DNA of 64,000 nt from Pseudomonas paraeruginosa PA7 (GCF_000017205.1 NC_009656.1:5274001-5338000); one strand, 5' to 3'; positions 8,511 through 17,627 are shown, counted from the stretch's first letter. Notes: generated by a model from the sequence alone, not told the origin. Program-made: numbers and translations.

Positions 8511-10313
8511 GTGTCCCCCACCCCACCAAGCGTCACGCGCAACCGCATCGACTGGGCCGGCCTGGGCTGGCTGTTCCTGTTCTTCTGGTTCTTCTCCGGC
8601 ATCACCCAACTGCTCCTGCTGGCCTCCGGCAACAGCGGCTTCTCCGGCTTCCGCAACGCCATGGTGCTGAGCAGCATCTGGCTCGCGCCGGTGCTGTTGT
8701 TCCCGCGCTGGACCAAGCCGCTGGCCGCGATCATCGGGCTGGTGCTGTGGGCCGCCTCGCTGGTCGGCCTGAGCTATTTCGGCATCTATCACCAGGAATT
8801 TTCGCAAAGCGTGATCTTCGTGATGTTCGAGTCGAACACCGCGGAAGCCAGCGAGTACTTCAGCCAGTATTTCAATCCCTGGATGACCCTCGGCCTGGTG
8901 CTCTACAGCCTGGTTGCGATCCTGCTCTGGCGGCGCCTGCGGCCGGTGTACCTGCCGCGCTTCAGCGCCGCGCCGGTGGCCGTGCTGCTGATCGTCGCGA
9001 CCATCGGCTATCCCTTCTACAAGCAACTGGTAAGCCAGGGCCGTCCGTTCGACCAGGCCCTGGACAAGGTCCAGGCGCGCATGGAGCCGGCGGTGCCCTG
9101 GCAACTGCTGATCGGCTACCAGCAATATCGCCAGCAACTGGCCAGCATGCAGGCGCTGCTGCAGAAGAATGCCGCCCTGCCGCCGCTGAAGAACCTGGTC
9201 GACGCCAACGGCGACACCCCGCGCACCCTGGTCCTGGTGATCGGCGAGTCGACCTCGCGCAAACACATGAGCCTCTACGGCTACTCGCGTGAAACCACCC
9301 CGCAGCTGGATGCGCTGAAGGCCGCCAACCAGAACCTCACGGTGTTCAACAACGTGGTGGCCTCGCGGCCGTACACCATCGAGGTGCTGCAGCAGGTGCT
9401 GACCTTCGCCGACCAGGAACATCCGGATCGCTTCCTCACCGATCCGTCGCTGATGAACCTGATGAAGCAGGCCGGCTACAAGACCTTCTGGATCACCAAC
9501 CAGCAGACCATGACCAAGCGCAACACCATGCTGACCACCTTCGCCCAGCAGACCGATGCGCAGTTCTACCTGAACAACCAGCGCAGCCAGAACGCCAGCC
9601 AGCTCGACGGCGCGGTGCTGGCGCCCTTCGCCAAGGTGCTGGAAGACCCGGCGCCGAAGAAGTTCATCGTGGTCCATCTGCTCGGCACCCACATGAACTA
9701 CAAGTACCGCTACCCCGAGGACTACGCCCGCTTCGTCGACCGCCAGGGCGCGCCGGCGGCGCTCAGCGACGACCAGGTGGCGGTCTACAACAGCTACGAC
9801 AACGCCGTGCTGTACAACGACTACGTGGTCTCCAGCCTGATCAAGGGCTTCGCCAACAGCGACCCGAATGGCTTCCTGGTCTATCTCTCCGACCACGGTG
9901 AGGAAGTCTTCGACGAAGCCCCGCACGATCGCCTGGGACGCAACGAGGGCGACCCGACCCGCGGCATGTACACCGTGCCCTTCCTGGTCTGGACTTCCCC
10001 CAGCTGGCAGCAGAGCCACCCCCGCGACCTGCAGGCGCTGGTCGACCGACGCTACAGCAGCGAAGATCTGATCCACACCTGGTCCGACCTGGCCGGCCTC
10101 GGCTACGACCTCTTCGACCCGAGCAAGAGCCTGGTCAGCAACGACTTCCGGCAGGAAGTCCGCTGGATCGGCAACCCCTACGCGCACAATGGCCTGCGCG
10201 ACTTCGACAAGCTGCCGCTGGACAAGGCCGCCACCGAACAGCAAGTGGCCCAGGCCGGGCGCCCGGCACCGGCGACGCCGCGCGCGCCGGCCCGCCAGCC
10301 GAACGAAGGCTGA
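8511..10313 (+). CDS. Phosphoethanolamine transferase-like sulfatase-family membrane enzyme (CptA/EptA type)
   Basis: The GTG at 8511 is preceded by GAGG at good spacing and gives 600 residues. An in-frame ATG at 8445 has no such site. Three to five N-terminal membrane helices (residues about 15-165) are followed by a periplasmic alkaline-phosphatase-fold domain. LVLVIGESTSRKHMSLYGYS is the family signature with the metal-binding Glu, SRPYTIEVLQQ carries the expected catalytic Thr region, and VYLSDHGEEVFDEA with HNGLRDF supplies further metal ligands. Enzymes of this family add phosphoethanolamine to LPS core or lipid A. The exact acceptor is not determinable here. Confidence 0.85.
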   Translation: MSPTPPSVTRNRIDWAGLGWLFLFFWFFSGITQLLLLASGNSGFSGFRNAMVLSSIWLAPVLLFPRWTKPLAAIIGLVLWAASLVGLSYFGIYHQEFSQSVIFVMFESNTAEASEYFSQYFNPWMTLGLVLYSLVAILLWRRLRPVYLPRFSAAPVAVLLIVATIGYPFYKQLVSQGRPFDQALDKVQARMEPAVPWQLLIGYQQYRQQLASMQALLQKNAALPPLKNLVDANGDTPRTLVLVIGESTSRKHMSLYGYSRETTPQLDALKAANQNLTVFNNVVASRPYTIEVLQQVLTFADQEHPDRFLTDPSLMNLMKQAGYKTFWITNQQTMTKRNTMLTTFAQQTDAQFYLNNQRSQNASQLDGAVLAPFAKVLEDPAPKKFIVVHLLGTHMNYKYRYPEDYARFVDRQGAPAALSDDQVAVYNSYDNAVLYNDYVVSSLIKGFANSDPNGFLVYLSDHGEEVFDEAPHDRLGRNEGDPTRGMYTVPFLVWTSPSWQQSHPRDLQALVDRRYSSEDLIHTWSDLAGLGYDLFDPSKSLVSNDFRQEVRWIGNPYAHNGLRDFDKLPLDKAATEQQVAQAGRPAPATPRAPARQPNEG

Positions 10314-10331
10314 CGCCGCGAAAAGAAAAGG

Positions 10332-10349
10332 CGCCCCGCCAGCGGGGCG
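10332..10349 (+). terminator. Terminator after the phosphoethanolamine transferase gene
   Basis: CGCCCCGC / GCGGGGCG hairpin with a 2-base loop, followed by TTTTCC and preceded by an A-rich run. It lies 19 bases after the stop and faces the convergent VOC gene. Confidence 0.8.
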
Positions 10350-10405
10350 TTTTCCTGTGTGTAGCGAACTCAGGGCAATACCAGGTTGCCCTGCTCGTCG
10401 AGCGG

Positions 10406-10834
10406 TCAGAACGGCTTGTGGGCGACTTCCCAGAGATGCCCGTCCGGATCGGCGACGTATTCCGAATAACCGCCCCAGAACACCTCCTGCGGCACCTCGG
10501 TCGCTTGCTCGCCACCCGCCAGGGCGGCGGCGAACAACAGCCGGTCGGACTTCTTCCCGCGGGGCGCAGTCGCAGGCCAGGGTGATGGCGCGAAGCCGGT
10601 CGGGCGCTCCTCCACCCGGGCGTCCTCGGCGAGCGCCTGGCGACCGTGGAGGCCGAGGGCCAGGTTGCGCCCCTTGAGGAACACCACCTGTTCGTTGCCG
10701 TCCGCCGACGCTTGCCAGCCCAGCGCCTGGTAGCAGCGGCTGGAGCGTGCGAGATCGGCGGCGCCGAGAGTCACCAGGGAAATACCGTTGCCTCTTGCTT
10801 CCCCCTTGTGCTCGTCGAGCGCCCAACCTCGCAC
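10406..10834 (-). pseudogene. VOC/glyoxalase-family protein with compensating frameshifts and no clear start
   Basis: The frame encodes a VOC-type fold: GISLVTLGAADLARSSRCYQ at the N-terminus and VFWGGYSEYVADPDGHLWEV at the C-terminus. In the middle the frame reads GFAPSPWPATAPRGKKSDRLL, but the neighbouring frame reads ITLACDCAPREEV, which fits the family far better. A one-base loss near 10586-10590 and a one-base gain near 10546-10547 would explain this. The only upstream start is a GTG at 10834, and a strong AAGGGGG at about 10800 has no start codon after it. It may be decayed or still make an altered protein. The IS element begins 26 bases upstream. Confidence 0.6.
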
Positions 10835-10856
10835 ACGGGAACTCCGTCGGCCAGCG

Positions 10857-10859
10857 CCG
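10857..10859. repeat. 3-bp target-site duplication, left copy
   Basis: CCG immediately left of the IS matches CCG at 12183-12185 immediately right of it, as expected for an IS3-family insertion. Confidence 0.75.
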
Positions 10860-10887
10860 TGTCTAGTCCTGAAATAGGTTTACACCT
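10860..10887 (+). repeat. IS terminal inverted repeat, left end
   Basis: Begins TGTCTAGTCC and ends GTTTACACC. It matches the right-end repeat with about four mismatches. Confidence 0.85.
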
Positions 10888-10908
10888 GCTCAGGTAGGCC
10901 GATATGCC

Positions 10909-11700
10909 TCAAAACGCCCGATGCACCGTATCGGGCGTTTTGTTTTTCAGGGCCATGTGAGGCCGCTCTGTGTTGTAGATCTGCACGGCTTCAGCAACCA
11001 TCTTCCTTGCCTGCTCCAGATTTTCAGGGCTACTCAGCAGCAGCTCTGTTTTGAGGATTCCGTTGATGCGCTCAGCTAGCGCGTTCTGGTAGCAGTTATA
11101 TCCGTCAGTCATCGAGCACTGGACGCCATGCCGTGCATGCAGTGACTGATACAGTGCCGAGCAATATTGAATACCGCGATCCGAGTGATGGACCAGTGAC
11201 TGGCGACGCTGCCGTTTGCGTAGGGCCTGCCTAAAGGCTTGTGCAACTGACTCGGCATGCAGGCTTTCATGCACATGGTGGCCAACAATTTTTCTGGAAT
11301 ACGCATCCGTTACCAGGCTTAGGTACAGCGGGCCACTACTGGCTGGCAAGTAAGTAATGTCCGCCACCCAAACGTGCTCCGGTCCTGACGGGACAACCTG
11401 GTTCGGGCCTGGCTTGAGTAGGTTCGGATGGCGGTAGAAGCGATGAAAGCTTTGTGTTGTCTTGTGATACGCCCGCTTGGGCAACACCAGCAAACGGCGC
11501 TCTCCCAGGACCTGAAATAGTCGGTCTCGGCCAACTTGGAGCTGCTTATCAGGTTGGCAATGCAGCAGATAGTGCAGCTTTCGCGTGCCTAGTCGTGGCT
11601 GACGCATCCGGACTTGTTGAACAAATTCGACAACCCGATCTGCCTGGCGTGCTTTGCTATCAGCAGCTCGATTGCGCTTGTAGTAAGCCTGTCGGCTCAT
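10909..11700 (-). CDS. IS3-family transposase OrfB (DDE integrase core)
   Basis: The frame carries an HTH_21-like N-terminal part and the rve integrase core. The DDE residues are visible: VWVADITYLP (first Asp), VHHSDRGIQY (second Asp), and NALAERINGILKTELL (Glu with the family K/R spacing). The listed ATG (SRQAYYKRN) is internal to the natural fusion. The same frame stays open upstream to the A6G slippery site at 11772-11778, giving AIRQVLSQGQVAGLSIARA before this Met. The functional product is therefore probably the OrfAB fusion made by -1 frameshifting. Confidence 0.92.
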   Translation of the reverse strand: MSRQAYYKRNRAADSKARQADRVVEFVQQVRMRQPRLGTRKLHYLLHCQPDKQLQVGRDRLFQVLGERRLLVLPKRAYHKTTQSFHRFYRHPNLLKPGPNQVVPSGPEHVWVADITYLPASSGPLYLSLVTDAYSRKIVGHHVHESLHAESVAQAFRQALRKRQRRQSLVHHSDRGIQYCSALYQSLHARHGVQCSMTDGYNCYQNALAERINGILKTELLLSSPENLEQARKMVAEAVQIYNTERPHMALKNKTPDTVHRAF

Positions 11701-11729
11701 GCCAAGAAACTGACAAGCCCTAGCAATGC

Positions 11730-12128
11730 TCAGTCCTGCGACTTGACCTTGCGAGAGGACTTGCCGGATCGCTTTTTTACGACCGATACACCGTAATCAT
11801 TTTTCAGGACATCAACGACGGTCTCGAAGAACTGAGCCTTCTGGCTCATCAACTCAAGCTGCTGCTCAAGCTCCTTGATCCGCTGCTCTGGAGTGAGCGT
11901 TTTGGGGTCAGACATCGCGCAACTCCTCTCGGCTCGAATCGACGCCCCTTGGCTCCAATCCTGCCGACCATGCTTGCGCAACCATACCAGAACCGTCGAA
12001 CGGCCCTGGATGCCATACCGCACCTGGGCCTGCTTGTAGGTCAGTTCGCCTTTTTCGATCTGATCAACGACGGCCAATTTAAAAGACAGTGAGTAATCTC
12101 GCTGTGTGCGCTTTACACCTTGCTTCAT
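11730..12128 (-). CDS. IS3-family transposase OrfA (helix-turn-helix and leucine zipper)
   Basis: This 132-residue protein has an HTH_Tnp_1-type DNA-binding domain (YSLSFKLAVVDQIEKGELTY...YGIQGRSTVLVWLRK), then a coiled coil (QRIKELEQQLELMSQKAQFF). OrfA recognises the inverted repeats and oligomerises. The ATG has GGAGAG at good spacing. Near its end the codons GTA AAA AAG form an A AAA AAG slippery heptamer that lets ribosomes slip into the orfB frame. Confidence 0.92.
   Translation of the reverse strand: MKQGVKRTQRDYSLSFKLAVVDQIEKGELTYKQAQVRYGIQGRSTVLVWLRKHGRQDWSQGASIRAERSCAMSDPKTLTPEQRIKELEQQLELMSQKAQFFETVVDVLKNDYGVSVVKKRSGKSSRKVKSQD
11772..11778 (-). promoter_or_regulatory. Programmed -1 frameshift site (A6G) for OrfAB
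   Basis: On the minus strand the heptamer A AAA AAG is phased exactly as X XXY YYZ in the orfA frame. Slippage leads into an open stretch continuous with orfB. This is the standard IS3-family arrangement. Confidence 0.85.
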
Positions 12129-12154
12129 CTAGCTCTCCGGAGAATCGGCATGGG

Positions 12155-12182
12155 AGGTGTAAACCTTATTCAGGACGGGACA
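12155..12182 (-). repeat. IS terminal inverted repeat, right end
   Basis: Read inward on the minus strand it begins TGTCCCGTCCTGAATAAGG and continues TTTACACC. It matches the left repeat. Confidence 0.85.
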
Positions 12183-12192
12183 CCGGGAATGA

Positions 12193-12218
12193 AAAAGCCC
12201 CGCCAGGGCGGGGCTTTT
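12193..12218 (-). terminator. Terminator of speC
   Basis: A 12-bp stem AAAAGCCCCGCC / GGCGGGGCTTTT with a 2-base loop ends 17 bases beyond the speC stop. The IS right end is 10 bases further out, so the insertion spared the terminator. Confidence 0.88.
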
Positions 12219-12234
12219 CCGGAACCAACGGGAG

Positions 12235-13398
12235 TTACAGGTAGAACGCCTTCAGCGGCGGGAAGCCGTTGAACTCCACGGCGCTGTAGCTGGTGGTATA
12301 GGCACCGGTGGACAGCCAGTAGAGCCGGTCGCCGCTCGACAGGTTCAGCGGCAGGCCGTACTTGTAGTGCTCGTACATGATGTCGGCGCTGTCGCAGGTC
12401 GGTCCGGCGATCACCACCTCTTCCATTTCGCCCTGCTTCTCGGTCCAGATCGGGAACTTGATCGACTCATCCATGGTTTCGATCAGTCCGGAGAACTTGC
12501 CAACGTCGGCATAGACCCAGCGCTCCACGGCGGTCCGCGACTTGCGCGCGACCAGCACCACTTCGCTGACCAGGATGCCGGCATTGGCGATCAGCGAACG
12601 GCCCGGCTCGAGGATGATTTCCGGCAGGTCGTCGCCGAAGTCTTCCTTGAGGAAGCGGATGATCTCCTCCGCGTAGGTCTCCAGGTCATTGGTCTTGGTG
12701 ATGTAGTTGGCCGGGAAGCCGCCGCCCATGTTGATCATCTTCAGGACGATGCCGTCCTCCTCCTTCAGGCGCTCGAAGATCACCTTGACCTTGGCGATCG
12801 CCGCGTCCCATACCGAGATGTCGCGCTGCTGCGAACCCACGTGGAAGGAGATGCCGTAGGGCTCCAGGCCCAGTTGGCGGGCCAGGATCAGCAGGTCCAT
12901 GGCCATGTCGGTCTGGCAGCCGAACTTGCGCGACAGCGGCCAGTCGGCGGTGGTCGAACCCTCGGTGAGGATACGCACGTAGACCTTGGCCCCGGGCGCG
13001 GCCTTGGCGATGTTGCGCAGGTCGGCCTCGGAGTCGGTGGCGAACAGGCGCACGCCCTTCTCGTAGAAGTAGCGGATGTCCTTGGATTTCTTGATGGTAT
13101 TGCCGTAGCTGATGCGCTCCGGACCGACGCCGGTCTTCAGCACCTTGTCCAGCTCGTAGATCGAGGCGATGTCGAAGTTCGAGCCCTTGTCGCGCAGCAG
13201 TTCGGTGATCTCGGTGGCGGGGTTGGCCTTCACCGCGTAGTAGATCCTGGCGAAGGGGAAGCAATCGGTCAGCTGGTCGTAGGCATCGGCGATGGTCTGC
13301 CTGTCGATGACCACGAAGGGGGTTTCCTGCTTGTCGGCGAAGGCCTTCATGCGCTGGAAGGTTTCAGGGGCGAAATAATCCTCGACCTTGATGGACAT
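12235..13398 (-). CDS. speC: Ornithine decarboxylase (PLP, alanine racemase-fold)
   Basis: This 387-residue group IV decarboxylase converts ornithine to putrescine in the cytoplasm. FARIYYAVKANPA holds the PLP-binding lysine, GYGISFHVGSQQ-like text (EPYGISFHVGSQQRD) and INMGGGFPANY bind phosphate, and GPTCDSADIMYEHYKYGLPL carries the active-site Cys and substrate Asp. The start at 13398 (MSIKVEDYF) was chosen because GGGAG lies 8 bases before it. The ATG seven codons upstream has no such site. Length matches the bacterial enzyme of this fold. Confidence 0.93.
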   Translation of the reverse strand: MSIKVEDYFAPETFQRMKAFADKQETPFVVIDRQTIADAYDQLTDCFPFARIYYAVKANPATEITELLRDKGSNFDIASIYELDKVLKTGVGPERISYGNTIKKSKDIRYFYEKGVRLFATDSEADLRNIAKAAPGAKVYVRILTEGSTTADWPLSRKFGCQTDMAMDLLILARQLGLEPYGISFHVGSQQRDISVWDAAIAKVKVIFERLKEEDGIVLKMINMGGGFPANYITKTNDLETYAEEIIRFLKEDFGDDLPEIILEPGRSLIANAGILVSEVVLVARKSRTAVERWVYADVGKFSGLIETMDESIKFPIWTEKQGEMEEVVIAGPTCDSADIMYEHYKYGLPLNLSSGDRLYWLSTGAYTTSYSAVEFNGFPPLKAFYL

Positions 13399-13722
13399 GG
13401 TTGGGACTCCCAATGGCAAAACACATGGATTCGTAGGGGTGAAGCTGAACGTCTAATCCGTTTCCCCACTTTGGTTCGCCTACTTCCCAAGGCATGTCGC
13501 CGAGTATCACCTGCCTGCCGGCAGCCACCGCCTGTTCATCCTGCCAGGTCGCCCTCCGCAAGCGCCGCGGCGCCTGGCGAATGGAACGAACTGGCCGCGA
13601 TGAGCGGCGGGCGTCGCCTTGCCTCAAGGCGATCTCTCGTCGTCAGTACTTGAGCCGGATGGATCGTTTCCAGCATGGACGTTCGGGCGCGAACTTTAGG
13701 ACCAAGGGGGCACGAGATCAAT
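13399..13722. other. speC upstream region without a recognisable gene
   Basis: About 320 bases separate the chemoreceptor terminator from the speC start. No convincing coding frame or promoter hexamers were found. It should hold the speC promoter and perhaps a long leader, but I see no specific polyamine-responsive element. Confidence 0.5.
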
Positions 13723-13759
13723 AAAAAAATGCCGCGATTTCGCCTCCGCCTGTCGCGGC
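13723..13759 (-). terminator. Terminator of the chemoreceptor gene
   Basis: On the minus strand GCCGCGA and TCGCGGC enclose a smaller GGCGGAGGCG-containing loop and are followed by ATTTTTTT. It lies about 110 bases after the receptor stop. Confidence 0.75.
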
Positions 13760-13868
13760 GCTGGCTTGACCTGCCCAGGCTTTACCCCATGCGCATGACA
13801 GTGGGATGTCGTCGCCCGCCCGGGGTTCGCTCGGACGGACGAAACGCACCCGCGCGCGGGCCTTGCGC

Positions 13869-15890
13869 CTATACCCTGAACGCCCCGATCAGACGCTTGA
13901 GCTGGTTCACCTGCGCGCCCAGCTCGCGGCTGGCCCGCTCGGTCTGGCTGGCCCCTTCGGCGGTGCGCTCGCCGGCCTGGTTGATCTCGACGATATTCTG
14001 GTCGATGTCGTGGGCCACCGTGGTCTGCTGCTCGGCGGCGGCGGCGATCTGCTGGTTCTGGTCGACGATCATGCCCACCGCGCCGAGGATGTTCTCCAGC
14101 GCCTGCTGTACGCGCGCCGACTCGCTGACGGTGCCGTCGGCGGTGTGATGGCTGCTGCCCATCGCCTTCACCGCCGCGTCCACTCCGTCCTGCAGGCGCA
14201 GGATCATCTGCTCGATCTCGGCGGTGGACTGCTGGGTGCGCTTGGCCAGGGTCCGCACCTCGTCGGCGACCACCGCGAAGCCACGGCCCTGCTCGCCGGC
14301 GCGGGCCGCCTCGATCGCCGCGTTGAGCGCCAGCAGGTTGGTCTGCTCGGCGATCCCCTTGATCACGTCCAGCACCTGGCTGATCGACGCGCTGTCGCTG
14401 GCCAGGCGATTGATCGCCGCCACCGACTGATCGATCTCGCCGGCCAGGCGCTGGATGCTGCCCACCTGCGACTCGACCAGGCTGCGCCCGCTGAGGGTTT
14501 CCTGGTTCACGCTGTTCGCGCTGCTCACCGCCATCGCCGCGCTGCGCGCCACTTCCTGGGCGGTGGCCGCCATCTGGTTCATCGCCGTCGCGACCTGTTC
14601 GATCTGGCTGCGCTGGCCAGCAACCGCCTGGTTGCTTTCGGCCGACACCGACTCGACCCGCAGGGTCTGCCGCTCGACCTCGCCGACGGTCTGGCTGACC
14701 CGCTCGATCAGGTCGTGGATCTTCGCCACCGACTCGTTGAACGACTGCCCCAGTTCGCCCAGTTCGTCGCGGCTGCGCGACTGGAAGCTGACCGTCATGT
14801 CGCCGCCGGCGACCCGCTCCATCATTCGCCCGAGGTCCTTCAGGGTGGCGCGGGTGGACACGTAGAAACCGCCGTAGAGGTAGAAGATCGCGATGAACAC
14901 CACCACCAGCGCCGTCACCAGCAGCAGCATCTGCGCACGCACCTGCTGCAGGCGCTTCTGCAACTGGCTGTCGAGGTAGGCAAGGACACTGTCGTCGAGC
15001 TGGTAGGTCTTGCCCATCGCCGCGCTGACCTGGTCGTAGAACTGGGTCCAGGGCGCATCCAGGGTGTCGGCCACGATCACCTGGTCTTCGAGCAGTTGCC
15101 CCAGGCTCTTCAGGGTCTCGCGACTGGCCTGGGCGGCATCGACCAGCGCCTGGGGACTGTCGGCCAGCGACTCCTGCAGCTTCAGGCCGTATTCGCCATG
15201 CAGTTTCTCGAACTCCAGCAGGAGTTCGTCGAGGCGCGCGCTGGAAGACGAATTGAGAAACCCCTGGCCCAGGGAATAGGCGCCGATGGCCCGTCCCTTG
15301 CTGATCGCCGCCGTCACCTCCGGGGTTATCGAACCGACCAGCTCGCTGAGCTGGCGCACCTGGCGCTGGCTGTCCTGGCTGAGCCCCGCCTGGCCGATCA
15401 GCAGCTTGATGAAGACCTGCGCGCCGCCGAGCAGTTTCTCCGCCCGTGCGCCCTTGCCCTGCAGCGAGCCTTCGGCCTCGACCGCCTGCAAACCCTCCAG
15501 CAACTGGTTGCGCTGGGCCTGGAACTCGGCGATCGCCGCGCCGTCCTCGCTGAGCGGGACCAGCGCCTCGAGGCGCCCGCGAAGGGCTTTCTGCAGGCTC
15601 GCGATGCGCGCTTCCAGGTCGCCGGCCTTGCCGGACTGGCCGATGACTGCGTTGATCTGCACCAGGTCGTTGAGGGACTCCAGGTCGCGCCGGAGCTGCA
15701 GGCTGCTGCCCAGCAGCGCCAGGCTCTGCAGCTCGATGCGGGTATCGCTGAACTGGCGGTAGGCGTCGCGTACCAGGTAGAAGCTGGTGATCAGCAGAGG
15801 CAGGAAGAACAGCACGCTGATCAGGCCGAACTTCATGCCGAAGCTGAGCCGGTTCATCAGCGCGATGGCGGGATAGAGTACGGTCTTCAC
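13869..15890 (-). CDS. Methyl-accepting chemotaxis protein
   Basis: The 673-residue transducer has a membrane helix at about 18-38, a long helical periplasmic sensor (about 40-335) and a second membrane helix (about 340-365, [20 protein letters not shown]). A HAMP domain ([20 protein letters not shown]) and a signalling domain follow, with the near-invariant hairpin tip [20 protein letters not shown]. The ligand is unknown, although the sensor resembles nitrate/nitrite-type helical bundles in length. The start is GTG with AGGAGA 8 bases upstream. No C-terminal CheR pentapeptide is seen. Confidence 0.92.
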   Translation of the reverse strand: MKTVLYPAIALMNRLSFGMKFGLISVLFFLPLLITSFYLVRDAYRQFSDTRIELQSLALLGSSLQLRRDLESLNDLVQINAVIGQSGKAGDLEARIASLQKALRGRLEALVPLSEDGAAIAEFQAQRNQLLEGLQAVEAEGSLQGKGARAEKLLGGAQVFIKLLIGQAGLSQDSQRQVRQLSELVGSITPEVTAAISKGRAIGAYSLGQGFLNSSSSARLDELLLEFEKLHGEYGLKLQESLADSPQALVDAAQASRETLKSLGQLLEDQVIVADTLDAPWTQFYDQVSAAMGKTYQLDDSVLAYLDSQLQKRLQQVRAQMLLLVTALVVVFIAIFYLYGGFYVSTRATLKDLGRMMERVAGGDMTVSFQSRSRDELGELGQSFNESVAKIHDLIERVSQTVGEVERQTLRVESVSAESNQAVAGQRSQIEQVATAMNQMAATAQEVARSAAMAVSSANSVNQETLSGRSLVESQVGSIQRLAGEIDQSVAAINRLASDSASISQVLDVIKGIAEQTNLLALNAAIEAARAGEQGRGFAVVADEVRTLAKRTQQSTAEIEQMILRLQDGVDAAVKAMGSSHHTADGTVSESARVQQALENILGAVGMIVDQNQQIAAAAEQQTTVAHDIDQNIVEINQAGERTAEGASQTERASRELGAQVNQLKRLIGAFRV

Positions 15891-16044
15891 CCAGACGTCT
15901 CCTGATTATTCTTATCGTTCTGAGAGATGTCGCGCCGTGGCGACACCGACGCTCGGCACTCGCTCGTGATGGCTTTTCGAAATCACGCAAGCGCGATCAC
16001 CTGTGTACCCGATATCGGCCCGCCGTTCTGTAACTTAAGGTTAA

Positions 16045-16069
16045 CGGGGAGCCGCGAGCGGGCTCCCCG
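16045..16069 (-). terminator. Probable terminator of ampDE
   Basis: CGGGGAGCC / GGCTCCCCG hairpin 10 bases past the ampE stop. The T-run after it is weak (TTAACCTTAAG on the minus strand), so efficiency is uncertain. Confidence 0.6.
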
Positions 16070-16078
16070 CCTTTGCGC

Positions 16079-16915
16079 TCAGAGGAACAGCGCGCAGAAG
16101 GCGAACACGGCGTACCAGAGCACCGCCGCGCGCACCAGCAATTGCCAGAGCGCATCCAGGCTGGCGACCCCGGCGGCGCCCAGCTCGACCGCCTCGACGT
16201 CGCTGGCGACCCGCCCGGCCTTGGCCAGCAGGGCCGCCGCGGAGAGGTCCCAGGCCAGCAACCAGTGCAGCAGTACGCGGATCACCGCGAGGAAGTTGCC
16301 GACCAGGGCGAAGCTCAGCACCAGCGCGCGCGCCGGCAGCCAATCGAGGGCATGACGTACCCGCGCCGCCCGTTCGCGCAGTTCCGGCTGACGGGCATGC
16401 TCCACCGTCAGCGCCAGCAGGCGGTAGGCCAGGGCCGCCGCCGGCCCGAGCAGCGCATACCAGAAGATCACCGCGAAGAAGCTCTGGTAGCCCTGCCAGA
16501 GCAGATGGGCATGCACCCGGCCGATCAGTTCGCCCTCGCTGCAACCCTGGACACCCAGGTCACGCTCGGCGACCAGGGATGCCGCCTGGGCGTCCTCGCG
16601 CCGCCAGGCATCGCGGAATGGCCCGAGGTCGGCCAGTACGTCGCCACGCCCGAGGCTATAGACCACCACCAGGAGATGCAGCGGCAGGCTCAGCCAACCA
16701 TAGGCCAGCGGCTGCAGCAGCGTCAGCAGCAGGGCCAGCGGCAGCAGCGGCAGGACCACCGCCAGCAGCACGCCGAGCCAGGAGCGGCGGGACACCAGGG
16801 GCAGGTCCTCGACCAGCCCCAGCCAGGCGAGCCAGGCTCCATCGCGCTGGATACGCCGGCGCCAGCCGGAGAACTTCTCCAGCGCCAGGGCCAGCAGCAA
16901 CACCAGGAACGTCAT
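16079..16915 (-). CDS. ampE: AmpE inner-membrane protein
   Basis: This 278-residue protein has four or more membrane segments (residues about 1-12, 45-75, 135-165, 195-225, 258-278). AmpE is encoded with AmpD and has been linked to beta-lactamase regulation as a membrane sensor-like protein, but its biochemical role is not settled. The ATG at 16915 overlaps the ampD stop by 4 bases, so translation is coupled. The longer open frame upstream is ruled out by that overlap and by the hydrophobic N-terminus MTFLVLLLALALE. Confidence 0.9.
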   Translation of the reverse strand: MTFLVLLLALALEKFSGWRRRIQRDGAWLAWLGLVEDLPLVSRRSWLGVLLAVVLPLLPLALLLTLLQPLAYGWLSLPLHLLVVVYSLGRGDVLADLGPFRDAWRREDAQAASLVAERDLGVQGCSEGELIGRVHAHLLWQGYQSFFAVIFWYALLGPAAALAYRLLALTVEHARQPELRERAARVRHALDWLPARALVLSFALVGNFLAVIRVLLHWLLAWDLSAAALLAKAGRVASDVEAVELGAAGVASLDALWQLLVRAAVLWYAVFAFCALFL

Positions 16916-17478
16916 GTTTCCTCCTTGGAATCGGTCAATCCGGCACGGTAGCGCGGCCAGTCGAAGGCCTCGCCGGGGTCGGTCTTGCGCTGCGGAGCGA
17001 TATCGCAGTGCCCCTGGATCCGCCCGCGGGTGATCGCCGGAAACGCCGCGCGCAACAGCCGCGTCAACCCGACCAGGGCAGTGTACTGCGCATCCGTGTA
17101 CGGTTCCGTGTCGGTCCCTTCCAGTTCGACCCCCAGGAAAAAGTCGTTGCACGCCTCGCGCCCTTCGAAGCAGGACACCCCGGCGTGCCAGGCGCGATCG
17201 TGGCAGGAGACGAACTGGGTGATGCCGCCGTCGCGTTCGATGAGGAAATGCGCGGAGACCGTCAGGTGGCGGATTTCCGCGAAATAGGGGTGCTCGTCCG
17301 CGTCCAGGCGGTTCTGGAAAAAGGCCTGGACCTTGCCGGTGCCGAACTGCCCCGGTGGCAGGCTGATGTTGTGGATGACCAGCAACGACACCACTTCCCC
17401 CTGCGAACGCAGGTTGAAGTTCGGTGAGGGACAGTGGCGGATCCCCTGGACCCAGCCGGTGACGGAATCGAAATGCAT
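16912..17478 (-). CDS. ampD: N-acetyl-anhydromuramyl-L-alanine amidase AmpD
   Basis: This 188-residue zinc amidase recycles peptidoglycan: it cleaves the peptide from 1,6-anhydro-MurNAc peptides in the cytoplasm and so keeps AmpR from inducing ampC. Zinc ligands are visible in LLVIHNISLPPG (His) and GHCDIAPQRKTDPG (His and Asp). The ATG at 17478 begins MHFDSVTGWVQGIRH, the standard AmpD N-terminus, so the 43-codon upstream extension is not used. No truncation or loss of a catalytic residue is seen, so this copy looks functional. Confidence 0.94.
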   Translation of the reverse strand: MHFDSVTGWVQGIRHCPSPNFNLRSQGEVVSLLVIHNISLPPGQFGTGKVQAFFQNRLDADEHPYFAEIRHLTVSAHFLIERDGGITQFVSCHDRAWHAGVSCFEGREACNDFFLGVELEGTDTEPYTDAQYTALVGLTRLLRAAFPAITRGRIQGHCDIAPQRKTDPGEAFDWPRYRAGLTDSKEET

Positions 17479-17596
17479 ACGGGCTCCTGAACGAGCCCCC
17501 ACTCTAATCCAGGCGTAGCGGAATGACGATCGGCCTGGCGCAGGATCGGCCGGTTCGACTGCGGTCGAAGAAGGTTCGTACCTGGAGAAACGAAAA

Positions 17597-17618
17597 GCCC
17601 GGCGCAATGCCGGGCCTT
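17597..17618 (-). terminator. Terminator of the DUF1631 gene
   Basis: GCCCGGC GCAAT GCCGGGC hairpin followed by TTTTCG on the minus strand, 10 bases after the stop. Confidence 0.8.
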
Positions 17619-17627
17619 CACCTGGAC

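Larger units (their letters stand above)
10860..12182 (-). mobile_element. IS3-family insertion sequence, 1323 bp, complete
   Basis: Both ends start with TGT and carry imperfect inverted repeats of about 28 bp: TGTCTAGTCCTGAAATAGG at the left, and TGTCCCGTCCTGAATAAGG at the right end read inward, both continuing TTTACACC. The element is flanked by a CCG duplication. It contains two overlapping transposase frames on the minus strand and a programmed frameshift signal. It lies between the VOC gene and speC, 10 bases from the speC terminator. It appears intact and possibly mobile. Confidence 0.93.

Noticed and set aside
8493-10826. 777-residue open frame opposite the phosphoethanolamine transferase gene
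   Set aside because: Shadow of a real gene in the other strand. Its only useful content is the short ITLACDC stretch that reveals the VOC frameshift.
16912-17478. Inactivated ampD (beta-lactam resistance lesion)
   Set aside because: The frame is full length and the visible zinc ligands are present.
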